Assembly (NCBI RefSeq): GCF_025961225.1
Contig: NZ_JAOQNG010000010.1
Location: forward strand, 300,501-364,500
Origin: Azospirillum canadense
GTDB taxonomy: Bacteria > Pseudomonadota > Alphaproteobacteria > Azospirillales > Azospirillaceae
Direction of reading: 5' to 3'
DNA length: 64,000 bases
Position numbers and translations under genes: made by a program
The notes under the pieces: generated by a model
Databases searched by the model: none
Seen by the model: the letters and a program-made list of their open reading frames with translations, nothing else
Told to the model about the DNA's origin: nothing
Part shown: positions 34,312 to 42,652 of the stretch, piece after piece
Layout: every line of letters begins with the position of its first letter
Position numbering within the stretch: the first letter of the stretch is position 1

Positions 34312-35742
34312 ATGGCGAAAAAGACCATTTTCGCGGTTGGCCTGGATTTGCCCGATGTCGAGGGGCTTGAGTGCATTGGCATTACCGACTATCGATCTCT
34401 TCTCGACGCGGACATCGTAGCGTTCCGGGCTGATATGGCGCATTTCTCAGCGCCCGAAGAATATAATGGAAAGCCGCTAATCAGCAGCAAAGATTCGGCG
34501 AATGTTGTTGAAAGTAAAAACCATTGGAGAAAACAGCTGTCAGCGGCGTACGAGCATGGGAAGACAGTAGTTATTTTCATGACTGAGAAAAACGAGAGAT
34601 ATTACTATACTGGCAGAATGGAGTGGTCGGGGACTGGAAAAAACAGCAGAGGTACAAACATTGTCGATCAAATTGACTCGACTGCATTTATACCTTTGAA
34701 GTTTGATGAGTTGACGTTTGCAAGCGGATCTTCTATGATATTGTCGTCTGCTGCTGAACCTGTGTCTATTTATTGGAAGGAGTTCGAGGCTTATTCTTCA
34801 TACGAATGCTACTTTAAGCATTCGAAGGTAAAGCCGATGGTGCTTACTAAATCTGCGAATGCTGTTGTCGGTGCGATGCTGCGCGGCGCTGGCACGGTAT
34901 ACATGATGCCAGATATCAATTGGGACGTGGATGAGCTTAGCGACTATAACGAGAAGGACGAAGATTGGTATTGGAACGAAGATGGAAAACGACTTGCTTA
35001 TAAGTTTCGTGACGCTTTGTTGGATATAGATAGGAAGTCGAGGAAAGACGCGGAAACTACTCCCGAGCCCGCCTGGGCTCAGGAAATATCGTACCGGCTC
35101 GCCCAAGAAAGCGACATAGAGAGTTCTATTGCAAAAATAACTGTCGAAATAGATGACCTTGCTACCAAAAGGCAGGTGCTGAGAGATGAACTCGTTGAAG
35201 TAGGTAACCTTCGACATTTGCTGTATGAGAAGGGTAAGGGCCTGGAAGTGGCCATACGCCGTGCCCTTGCCGCCATGGGTTTCGATGCGCAATCCTTCAA
35301 GGATGAAGACAGTGAATTTGATGCAGTCTTCGCCAGCAAGGAGGGCCGTTTTATCGGTGAGGTTGAGGGTAAGGACAACAAGCAAATCAATATCGATAAG
35401 CATTCTCAGCTTCAAAGAAATATTTCAGAGGACTTTGCAAAAGAAGGGATTGAGGACATGGCTGTCGGGGTTCTATTTGGTAATGCTTACCGCCTCATGC
35501 CAGTCTCTGAACGTGGGGATTTCTTTACCGAAAAAGTGCACAAGGCATCTGCGCAAATTAAAACCGCACTGGTGAGAACGCCTGATCTGTTCCCTATAGC
35601 GAAGTACCTGTTGGAAAATGAAGATGAAGAGTTCGCCGAAGCGTGCCGCAAGTCGATACTGGAAGGCGTCGGTGGTGTAGTTAAATTCCCGCCTGTGCCG
35701 CAGCAGGAGGTAAAGGTCGGTGAAGCAGATGCAAGCGAATAG
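34312..35742 (+). CDS. Uncharacterised two-domain protein with PD-(D/E)xK nuclease motif, island cargo
   Basis: A 476-residue protein with no close family that I recognise. Residues 1 to about 240 have alternating strands and helices (LDADIVAFRADMAHF; HGKTVVIFMTE; ANAVVGAMLRGAGTVYMMPDI), a pattern like class I glutamine-amidotransferase-like sensor domains, but without a catalytic Cys triad. Residues 265-305 form a coiled coil. The C-terminal part has KGLEVAIRRALAAMGF, then D337 in EFDAVF and E352-G-K354 in EVEGKDNKQ, the PD-(D/E)xK nuclease pattern. It is the only large cargo gene of the island and is flanked by repeats R1 and R2. A defence nuclease is inferred. The start follows GGGGGATTTT. 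Confidence 0.7.
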   Translation: MAKKTIFAVGLDLPDVEGLECIGITDYRSLLDADIVAFRADMAHFSAPEEYNGKPLISSKDSANVVESKNHWRKQLSAAYEHGKTVVIFMTEKNERYYYTGRMEWSGTGKNSRGTNIVDQIDSTAFIPLKFDELTFASGSSMILSSAAEPVSIYWKEFEAYSSYECYFKHSKVKPMVLTKSANAVVGAMLRGAGTVYMMPDINWDVDELSDYNEKDEDWYWNEDGKRLAYKFRDALLDIDRKSRKDAETTPEPAWAQEISYRLAQESDIESSIAKITVEIDDLATKRQVLRDELVEVGNLRHLLYEKGKGLEVAIRRALAAMGFDAQSFKDEDSEFDAVFASKEGRFIGEVEGKDNKQINIDKHSQLQRNISEDFAKEGIEDMAVGVLFGNAYRLMPVSERGDFFTEKVHKASAQIKTALVRTPDLFPIAKYLLENEDEEFAEACRKSILEGVGGVVKFPPVPQQEVKVGEADASE

Positions 35743-35939
35743 GTTGAGGTCTCCACTATCAAGTGCAATCTGAAGACCCAATCTAGTCTTTAAAGTACCG
35801 TCCATAACTCATCCGGGACCATGACGAATAAGCAGCTTTATCGTGCCAAGGAAATTTTTGGCCCGCAAGTTTACATTGCCTGATCTGATGAGTGCCGAAG
35901 CCGTATTGCTTGGATAGCACTTGCTAAGTCTCTTATCAG

Positions 35940-36013
35940 TGAAGGGCCGAAACAACAACATCGGCCCTTTACCAGCACTTTTGAAATCGCCTGTTCGGAA
36001 GGGCGGCGAGCGG
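35940..36013 (+). repeat. Imperfect direct repeat R2 with hairpin
   Basis: The second copy of the repeat. Here GGGCCGA (35944-35950) and TCGGCCC (35961-35967) form a perfect 7-bp stem with a 10-base A/C loop followed by TTT. It lies about 200 bp after the nuclease-like gene and could terminate its transcript. Confidence 0.6.
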
Positions 36014-36497
36014 GCACTCTGCCCTGGCATGGTCCTTGACAGCCCGCTAGCGACCCGAGTCGGATGGATGTTCCCGTATGTAGCTGGCCCAAAATGGTAA
36101 ATCTCGGCAAGATTCCTGGGCTACAAATGGTCAGATCCTCCCGACTTTGCTCGTTATAACGGAGACTCGTCAGCTAAAGTTCAGTTTATTCGTTATTCCG
36201 CCTCTGTGCTGGTTCCCAACGCTGGGCAGCCTTATGCTGTACTGAAGGTTGGGTCGGCCGGGCCACGGGATTGCAGCGTTTCAGGTCGGCAAATGGCCGA
36301 TTTCCCAGGCCCCGCTTAGGCACTTGGTTTAACATCCGTTCAGCGCGGGCCATTAGGAGACCGCTGGATTCGGTCTAGGGGTAGGGCTGCTACCCATGTA
36401 GCCGACGACCCCAGAGGCCATTCAGCGAGTCTGTTACGGGCGAGGGCGGCCAGAGCCTTGCCGAGCCAATTCCAACAGGGCGACGTGCTACAGCGGC

Positions 36498-36520
36498 ATG
36501 TACCATCGCCGTGTACCATT
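36498..36520. promoter_or_regulatory. Arm-type integrase repeats, right (two TGTACC at 13-bp spacing)
   Basis: TGTACC at 36499 and 36512, in the same orientation and spacing as the left set. GTGTACCATT here is identical to 29071-29080. They lie about 55 bp from the tRNA att core. Confidence 0.6.
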
Positions 36521-36571
36521 GGTTGCCGAGAATTCGCGGTAACTTATTGATATGATTGGAAAATAGGAAGG

Positions 36572-36588
36572 TGGCTGGGGCGCCAGGA
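36572..36588. repeat. Right attachment-site copy within tRNA-Gln
   Basis: The same 17 bases as 28979-28995, here forming the CCA end, acceptor strand and T-arm start of the intact tRNA gene. Together the two copies bound about 7.6 kb of island. Confidence 0.8.
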
Positions 36589-36646
36589 TTCGAACCTGGG
36601 AATGGCGGTACCAAAAACCGCTGCCTTACCGCTTGGCGACGCCCCA
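36572..36646 (-). tRNA. tRNA-Gln (UUG)
   Basis: Read on the minus strand the gene is 75 bases with an encoded CCA. The acceptor TGGGGCG pairs with CGCCCCA, the anticodon arm GCGGT-loop-ACCGC has loop TTTTGGT with anticodon TTG, and the T-arm contains GGTTCGAATCC. All arms pair well, so it is functional. Its 3' end served as the integration site of the island. Confidence 0.95.
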
Positions 36647-36736
36647 ACCGATCGGCGCCTGAGCGCCGGAAGGGGCCGCACCATAATCGGAAAGACGGCC
36701 CCTTTGCAACAGTCTCTTTGACCCTTTTTGTGAGGC

Positions 36737-38836
36737 TTATCGACCTTCCCGCCGCCACGCCATCAGCAGGGCGCCGAGCGCCAGGGCGAGCACGGCGCCG
36801 ATCGGCAGCAGTGGCACGTCGGACACGCCCGTGACGACGAAGTCGCCGTTGGCGCGCAGGCCGATCCAGCCGTCTCCCGTCTGGGCGCGGTCGGGGCGGG
36901 TGCGGCGGACGTCGATGCCGGGGCGGGCGCCGCTTTCGGTGTCGGAGATCCAGTGGATGCCGCCGCCCGTGTCCTTGGCGACCGGGGCCAGCTTGTCGCC
37001 GGTGGAGCGGACGTCGGCCAGTTCCGGCGGGTTCACGGCGCCGACGACGGCCAGCGCCGTGCGGTCGCCGTCGCTGACGCGGTAGATGCCGGGCTCGGCC
37101 GCGACCACCGTGGCGACGGCGCGGCCGGTCTTGTCGTCGGTCATCTCCAGCGTGCGGGTCTCGTCCGACGGGGTGGTCAGGGTGACGCTGCGCGGGTCGG
37201 GCTCCAGCGAGCGGCGCTCCACCGTGATCTTGTTGCCGTCCACGCGGGCGCGGAGGTCGTTTTCCTCCAGCTCCGGCTCTTTCATCAGCCAGTGGGCCAG
37301 GCGGCGCAGCAGTTCGGCCTGCGGTCCGCCGCCCTCGAAGCCGCGGCTCCACAGCCACATCTGGTCGGACGCGAGCTGCGCCACGCGGCCCTTGCCGACG
37401 CGGTCCAGGATCAGCAGGGGCCGGTTGTCAGCGCCGTTCATGACGACGGAACCGTTGTTCGGCGTGACGTCGACCTGGTGGAACCACCGGCCCCAGGACG
37501 GGTCGCCGTTGGGGTTGTCGCCGGGAAGGCCGGCGGTCACGGGGTGGCGGCGGCCGACCTCGGTCACCGTGGGCTTGAAGGGGCGGTCGATGGTCTGCCC
37601 GGTCGGCTCCGCCGGCATCACTTGGCCGAGTGGCGTGCGGAACAGCGACAGCGGCGTGGAATAGCCCTGGCCGGACGCCTCCAGCAGGGCGCCGCCCTTC
37701 TGCACGTATTCGGCAATGTTCTCCAGATACATCTGCGGCAGCACGCCGCGCCGCCGGTAGCGGTCGAAGATGATCAGGTCGAACTCGTCCAGCTTGATCT
37801 CGAACAGTTCGCGGATCGGGAAGGCGATCAGCGACAGCTCGCGGATCGGCGTGCCGTCCTGCTTTTCCGGCGGGCGCAGGATGGTGAAGTGGACGAGGTC
37901 GACCGACGGGTCGGCCTTCAGCAGGTTGCGCCACGTCCGTTCCCCGGCGTGCGGCTCGCCGGAGACGAGCAGGACGCGCAGCCGGTCGCGCACGCCGTTC
38001 ACCACCACCGCCGTGCGGTTGTTGGCGAGCGTCAGTTCCTGCTTGGCGGCCTCCACCTCCATCTCCAGCACGTTCTGGCCGCCGTGGGTGACGGGGAAGT
38101 CCATGTGGAAGTCGCGGCCCACCGGCACGCGGATGGTGCGCGGGGCGCCGCCGTCCTGGCGCAGGGTCACCGCCGCGTCCTGCGACTGGCGGCCCGGCAT
38201 GTCGTCGATGCGGATGGTCAGCTCCACCGGCTTGCCGACCAGGCCGTAGGTCGGCGCCTGCACGATGGCGAGCCGCCGGTCGCCCTCGTCCCGGTTGCCG
38301 GTCAACAGCGTGTGGATCGGGCCGATCTCCGCCAGCTTGGCGACGTTCTCCGGGATGTCGTGGACCTGCCCGTCGGTGATCAGCACGGCCCCGGCCATGC
38401 GTCGGCGCGGCACGTCGGCCATGGCGCGGTTCAGGGCATCGAACAGGTGCGTCTCGTTGATCGCCGCAGCGCCGGACGCGCCGTCGCCCGCGCGCACCAC
38501 GCGGACCTCCAGGTCGTCGAAGGCCTTCAGCCGCTCGGTCAGGTTTTGCAGCTCGCTCTCGGCGCGGGCCTTGCGGTCGCCGATGTTCTGGCTGGGCGAG
38601 GTGTCGAGCACCACGACGGCCACGTCCTTGATCGGCTCCCGGTTCTCGTGGACCAGCGACGGGTTGATGAGCGCCAGGGCCAGCACGACCACCGCCAGGG
38701 CGCGCAGCCACGCGCCACGGGCGCGCCGGAACACCGCCAGCAGCACCACGGCGACCGCCACCACGAACAGCGGCGCCAGCACCGCCCAGGGCAGCAGCGG
38801 GGCCAGCGCGATGGTGGTTCCGTCGAGAAGGTTCAC
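36737..38836 (-). CDS. Membrane-anchored protein with VWA-like and GATase1-like regions
   Basis: A 699-residue inner-membrane protein, last in the MoxR/DUF58/DUF4159 operon. Two helices open it (PWAVLAPLFVVAVAVVLLAVF and LRALAVVVLALALI); a VWA-like stretch follows (VAVVVLDTSPSQNIGDRKA with DTS in place of the full MIDAS, GAVLITDGQVHD). Farther on FDLIIFDRYRRRGVLPQ and YVQKGGALLEASGQ match a glutamine-amidotransferase-like fold. A final helix (PLLPIGAVLALALGALLMAW) anchors the end. Function is unknown; such operons are linked to envelope integrity and the Bat proteins. Its ATG overlaps the upstream gene's stop. Confidence 0.75.
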   Translation of the reverse strand: MNLLDGTTIALAPLLPWAVLAPLFVVAVAVVLLAVFRRARGAWLRALAVVVLALALINPSLVHENREPIKDVAVVVLDTSPSQNIGDRKARAESELQNLTERLKAFDDLEVRVVRAGDGASGAAAINETHLFDALNRAMADVPRRRMAGAVLITDGQVHDIPENVAKLAEIGPIHTLLTGNRDEGDRRLAIVQAPTYGLVGKPVELTIRIDDMPGRQSQDAAVTLRQDGGAPRTIRVPVGRDFHMDFPVTHGGQNVLEMEVEAAKQELTLANNRTAVVVNGVRDRLRVLLVSGEPHAGERTWRNLLKADPSVDLVHFTILRPPEKQDGTPIRELSLIAFPIRELFEIKLDEFDLIIFDRYRRRGVLPQMYLENIAEYVQKGGALLEASGQGYSTPLSLFRTPLGQVMPAEPTGQTIDRPFKPTVTEVGRRHPVTAGLPGDNPNGDPSWGRWFHQVDVTPNNGSVVMNGADNRPLLILDRVGKGRVAQLASDQMWLWSRGFEGGGPQAELLRRLAHWLMKEPELEENDLRARVDGNKITVERRSLEPDPRSVTLTTPSDETRTLEMTDDKTGRAVATVVAAEPGIYRVSDGDRTALAVVGAVNPPELADVRSTGDKLAPVAKDTGGGIHWISDTESGARPGIDVRRTRPDRAQTGDGWIGLRANGDFVVTGVSDVPLLPIGAVLALALGALLMAWRREGR

Positions 38837-41550
38837 TGGCCGAGCCTTTCAAGGATGGCGGGCACATGCACCTGGTCGGCCTTGTAGTTGCCGGTCAGGG
38901 CGTACATGACGAGGTTTACGCCGAAGCGGAAGGCCATCTCCCGCTGCCGCTCGCCGCCGGGGACGACGGCGTACATCGGCTGGCCGTTGCGGTTCACCGC
39001 CCAGGCGGCGGCCCAGTCGTTGCCGCCGATCAGGATGGGCGACACGCCGTCGTTGGTGCGGCCCTCGCGCGCCTCGATCCACAGCTCCCCGCCGTTGTAG
39101 CGACCGGGGAAGTCGTTCAGCAGGTAGAAGGACTTGGTCAGCACATGGTCGGGCGGCACCGGCGTCAGCGGCGGGACGTCCAGCCCGGCCACGATCATCT
39201 GGAGCGACGCGTTGCCGCCGAGCGCGCCGGCCGACTGGTCCCGCGTGTCGAACAGGATGGTGCCGCCGGTGCGCAGATACTCGTTGATGCGGGCGCGGGC
39301 TTGGTCGGACAGGCCACGCTGGCCGGGGGACACCGGCCAGTAGAGCAGGGGGAAGAAGGCCAACTCGTCCGTTTCCGGATCGACGCCCACCGCTCCGGCG
39401 GTCTCCACCGCCGTGCGCCGGTTCAGCACGTCCACCAGCCCTTCCAGCCCGGCGCGGGAGGTGTCGTCCAACGTGCCGTCGCCGGTGCGGACGTAGGCGA
39501 GGTAGGTCTCCGCCGTCACCTTGGTCGCCTGCATGTCGTCGGCAGCCTCCGCCGGCTTCATGGGGGCCGAGGCGAGGGCGAGAAGCAGTGCGGCGGCCGT
39601 GGCGGCGCCCGCGCGCTTGCGCGTCGTCCAGCGGCCGAGCAGGCCGCGGAGCGCCAGCGCGATCAGCAGGTCGACCATGGCCAGCGCCAGGGCGATGCCG
39701 AGCAGGCTTGGCTTCAGCGGCACCTCGCCGCGCTCCCCATAGCCGGCGCGGGCGATGCCGTTGGGAAGCGCGCCCAGCGGTTCGATCTTCGTCAGGCCGG
39801 CGGTCAGGTTCAGCGCGCGGCGCGCGTCGTCGGTGCCGTAAAAGCCAGGCGGGTGGCGCGGGCCGATCACGTCGGCCCCGGCGTCGCCGGCGATCGGGAA
39901 GGCGGTGGCGGGCGGTGGCACCAGCCGGCCGTAGCCGTCCAGCACCTCCAGCGGCTCCAGCGTGCCGCCGTGCGCGCCGCCGGCGACTCCGCCGCTGAGC
40001 GTGACGAGGCGGCGCAGCATGTTCACGAACAGGCCGGACATGGGCAGGTTGGACCAGTCGGGGCTGGCGGTGGTGTGGACGAGCACGATGTAGCCGTCTC
40101 CGCGCTTTTCCGACGTGACCAGCGGCGTGCCGTCCTGCAGCCGCGCCCAGGTGCGGTCGGCGAGGTCCAGCGCCGGCTCCGCCAGCACCTGGCGGGAGAC
40201 GGTAACGTCCTCGGGGATGGTCAGCCCGACGAAGGGGCTCTTGCCGTCGAAGGGCTGGAGCTTCGCCGGCTCCGACCAGGACAGCGCGCCGCCCAGCGCG
40301 CGGTCGCCGGCGCGCAGCCGGACGGGGACGAGTCCGTCGGGGTTCTGCGCCAGCCGAGGGCCGGCGAAGCGCAGCAGGACGCCACCCTTCTTGATCCAGT
40401 CCTCGATGGCCTGCGCCTCGTGCCCGGTGAGCGCGCCGATGTCGGACAGCACGAGCACGGCGAGGTCGCGCTTCAGCAGCTCGGTCGGTTCACCCTTGCG
40501 CACCTCGTTGTAGGGGGCGAGCGCCCGTTCCAGATAGTGCAGGTCGGACAGCAGCGGCTGGTTCTCGCCGTCCGGCCGTCCGGACGCAAGCCCGACCGGA
40601 CGCCGGCGCCAGCGCTCGTCCAGCAGGACTGTGGCCCCGGCGGTCGTGTCGCTCTCCACGCGGAGGCTGGCCGCGTCGTTGCGCAGCTCGGTCGGAACAT
40701 CCAGCCGCACGTCGCGGGTGAGCTGACCGGGCTCGAAGGCGACGCTCTGGCGGGTCAGCAGGCGCCCGTCGGCGCCGGACAGGCGCACGGTCACCGGCTC
40801 CGGCCGGCTGGCGTCGGCGCGCACCACGCGGGCCGTCAGGCCGGTGCCCTCCGGCGAAGGGGGCAGCAGCAGGTGCGGCGGCTTGCCGGCGCTGTCATCC
40901 AGCACCTCGACGGAACCCATGCGCTGAAGGGTTTCGGCGAGCGCGCGGGCGGACTTGTCGCCGATGCCGTCGCTCAGCCAGACCGTGTGCGCGGCCCCCT
41001 TGGCGGCCAGCCCGCGCACGACCTCCAGCGCCGCGGTGCGGTCGGTCGGCCAGGGCAGCGGTTCCAGCGCCTGGATCAGGCGGCGCGCCTCGGTCGCGGG
41101 CAGGGGCGGGGAGGCCTGGATCTTCTCGCCGCTGGCGGGCGCGGCGGTGGCCAGAACAATGATTTGGCGGTTCTGCCGGCTGGCTTGGCCGACCAGCTCC
41201 TCCATGGCGCGGCGGCGGTTCGGCCAGTCGCGCCCCGAGGCCCAGCCGTTGTCCACCACCAGAAGCAATGGCCCGCCGCCGGGCAGGGCGGCCCGCGGGT
41301 TCAGCAACGGCCCGGCGAGCGCCAGGATGACCAGCGCCGCCACGGCCAGCCGCAGAATCAGCAGCCACAGCGGCGTGCGGGCGGGAGTCTCCTCCCGCGC
41401 GCTCAGGTCGCGCAGCAGCCGGATGGCCGGGAAGCGCACCACCCGCGGGGCGGGCGGCGTCACCCGCAGCAGCCACCACAGGACCGGCAGAACGGCCAGT
41501 GCGGCAAGCACCCACGGGGCGGCGAAGGCGATCGGTCCCAAACCCAGCAT
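38833..41550 (-). CDS. DUF4159 protein with N-terminal BatA-type membrane domain
   Basis: A 905-residue membrane protein. The first 90 residues (FAAPWVLAALAVLPVLWWLL and RFPAIRLLRDLSAREETPARTP) are the BatA N-terminal domain with two helices; a VWA-like stretch starts LLLVVDNGWASGRDWP. A membrane helix near residue 640 (SLLGIALALAMVDLLIALAL) separates the periplasmic GATase-like region from the C-terminal DUF4159 domain (TYLAYVRTGDGTLDDTSRAG; FFPLLYWPVSPGQ; GGTILFDTRDQ). The operon layout, with DUF58 and MoxR ATPase upstream, matches Bat-like clusters. The palindromic repeat at 41594-41703 separates it from the DUF58 gene. Confidence 0.88.
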   Translation of the reverse strand: MLGLGPIAFAAPWVLAALAVLPVLWWLLRVTPPAPRVVRFPAIRLLRDLSAREETPARTPLWLLILRLAVAALVILALAGPLLNPRAALPGGGPLLLVVDNGWASGRDWPNRRRAMEELVGQASRQNRQIIVLATAAPASGEKIQASPPLPATEARRLIQALEPLPWPTDRTAALEVVRGLAAKGAAHTVWLSDGIGDKSARALAETLQRMGSVEVLDDSAGKPPHLLLPPSPEGTGLTARVVRADASRPEPVTVRLSGADGRLLTRQSVAFEPGQLTRDVRLDVPTELRNDAASLRVESDTTAGATVLLDERWRRRPVGLASGRPDGENQPLLSDLHYLERALAPYNEVRKGEPTELLKRDLAVLVLSDIGALTGHEAQAIEDWIKKGGVLLRFAGPRLAQNPDGLVPVRLRAGDRALGGALSWSEPAKLQPFDGKSPFVGLTIPEDVTVSRQVLAEPALDLADRTWARLQDGTPLVTSEKRGDGYIVLVHTTASPDWSNLPMSGLFVNMLRRLVTLSGGVAGGAHGGTLEPLEVLDGYGRLVPPPATAFPIAGDAGADVIGPRHPPGFYGTDDARRALNLTAGLTKIEPLGALPNGIARAGYGERGEVPLKPSLLGIALALAMVDLLIALALRGLLGRWTTRKRAGAATAAALLLALASAPMKPAEAADDMQATKVTAETYLAYVRTGDGTLDDTSRAGLEGLVDVLNRRTAVETAGAVGVDPETDELAFFPLLYWPVSPGQRGLSDQARARINEYLRTGGTILFDTRDQSAGALGGNASLQMIVAGLDVPPLTPVPPDHVLTKSFYLLNDFPGRYNGGELWIEAREGRTNDGVSPILIGGNDWAAAWAVNRNGQPMYAVVPGGERQREMAFRFGVNLVMYALTGNYKADQVHVPAILERLGQ

Positions 41551-41593
41551 CGGCGTCTACGGTGTTTGTGAAAGGTGATGGGAGAGAGGACTT

Positions 41594-41703
41594 GCGGCCC
41601 CCTCCCTAACCCTCCCCCGCTTCGCGGGAGAGGGAATTTTGGGCGGAGCGGCGGCAGTCCCCTCCACCTCGAAGAGGGGGAGGGTTCGGGAGGGGGCATC
41701 GCG
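41594..41703. repeat. Palindromic CCCTCCC/GGGAGGG repeat within the operon
   Basis: GGCCCCCTCCCTAACCCTCC (from 41596) faces GGGGGAGGGTTCGGGAGGGG (41676-41695), with a smaller CCCGCTTCGCGGG hairpin inside. It resembles the palindromic intergenic elements spread through alphaproteobacterial genomes. It lies in the gap between DUF58 and DUF4159 genes and could reduce downstream expression. Confidence 0.65.
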
Positions 41704-41712
41704 CTCCCGCAC

Positions 41713-42612
41713 CTACACCGCCTCCCGCGCCAAGGCGCCCCACAGGCCCAGCAATGCGGACTGCGGCGGGCGGTCGGTGCGGTGTACGGCGAAGGTCCAG
41801 CCGGCGGCGCGGGCTAGTGCAGCAAGGCCGTCCTGTTGGGCGCGCAGGCGTTCCAGGTAGGTCTGGCGGATCGCCTCGACGCGCGGGACGAGCAGTTCCT
41901 CCTCGCCCTCGAAGCCTTCGAACTCGACCCGGCCGTCATAGGGCAGGGTTTCCTCGGCGGGATCCAGGACCTGGAGCATGTGGCCCCGCACGCCGCGCCC
42001 GGTCAGGGCGGACACGCACGCGTGGATCTCCGGCAGCGGCGACAGCAGGTCGCCGACCAGCACGACCTGGGCGTGGCGGGGCAGCGGTTCCGGCTTCGGC
42101 AGGCCGTCCGGGTCATGAGCGGTCCGCGGGTCGGTCATCAGGCCGGCCATGCGGTTCAGCGCGAACTTGCCGTGGTCCGGCCGGACGCCGGAGTTCAGCA
42201 GGCCGACCCGCTCGCCGCCGCGCACCAGAAGCACGGCGGTGGCGAGGGTCAGCAGGTCGGCGCGGTCGCGCTTGGTCGGCAGCTCCTTGTCGGAGCGGTA
42301 GTCCATGGAGGGGGAGCGGTCGCGCCACAGCCAGACGGTCTGGGCGGCCTCCCACTCGTTCTCGCGGACGAAGACGGGCTGCGTCTTGCCGGACTGCCGC
42401 CAGTCGATCATCTGCGGGGAGTCGCCGGGCTGGTAGCGGCGGAACTGCCAGAAGGTCTCCCCCAGCCCCACGCGCCGCCGGCCGTGCACGCCTTGGGCGA
42501 CGGTGGCGGCCACGCGCTCCGCCGCGACCAGCAGGGGCGGCAGCGTGGCGGCCAGCCCCTCTGCCCGCTGCTGCGCGCGGAGCGTGTTGGCGCCGAGGGT
42601 GGGGGCGGCCAT
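41713..42612 (-). CDS. DUF58 domain-containing protein
   Basis: A 299-residue protein with the DUF58 core: GRRRVGLGETFWQFRRYQPGDSPQMIDWRQSGKTQ is the family hallmark (R-x-Y-x-x-GD-x-x-x-x-IDW), followed by a VWA-like fold (VWLWRDRSPSMDYRS, QVVLVGDLLSPL). DUF58 proteins always accompany MoxR-type AAA ATPases and Bat proteins; their molecular action is unresolved. It begins 41 bp after the moxR stop. Confidence 0.9.
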   Translation of the reverse strand: MAAPTLGANTLRAQQRAEGLAATLPPLLVAAERVAATVAQGVHGRRRVGLGETFWQFRRYQPGDSPQMIDWRQSGKTQPVFVRENEWEAAQTVWLWRDRSPSMDYRSDKELPTKRDRADLLTLATAVLLVRGGERVGLLNSGVRPDHGKFALNRMAGLMTDPRTAHDPDGLPKPEPLPRHAQVVLVGDLLSPLPEIHACVSALTGRGVRGHMLQVLDPAEETLPYDGRVEFEGFEGEEELLVPRVEAIRQTYLERLRAQQDGLAALARAAGWTFAVHRTDRPPQSALLGLWGALAREAV

Positions 42613-42652
42613 CAGTGGCTCCTCATGCCGGGCGTCCTCATGCCGTCCTTCG

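Larger units (their letters stand above)
35743..36571. other. Gene-free right part of the island
   Basis: About 830 bases of lower GC without a supported gene. It contains repeat R2 (35940-36013), the right TGTACC arm repeats (36498-36517) and ends at the tRNA att copy. The short reading frames here look like noise. Confidence 0.5.

Noticed and set aside
38866..41571. 901-codon plus-strand frame opposite the DUF4159 gene
   Set aside because: Gln/Arg/Gly-rich shadow frame without domains; the minus-strand gene has clear BatA and DUF4159 motifs.
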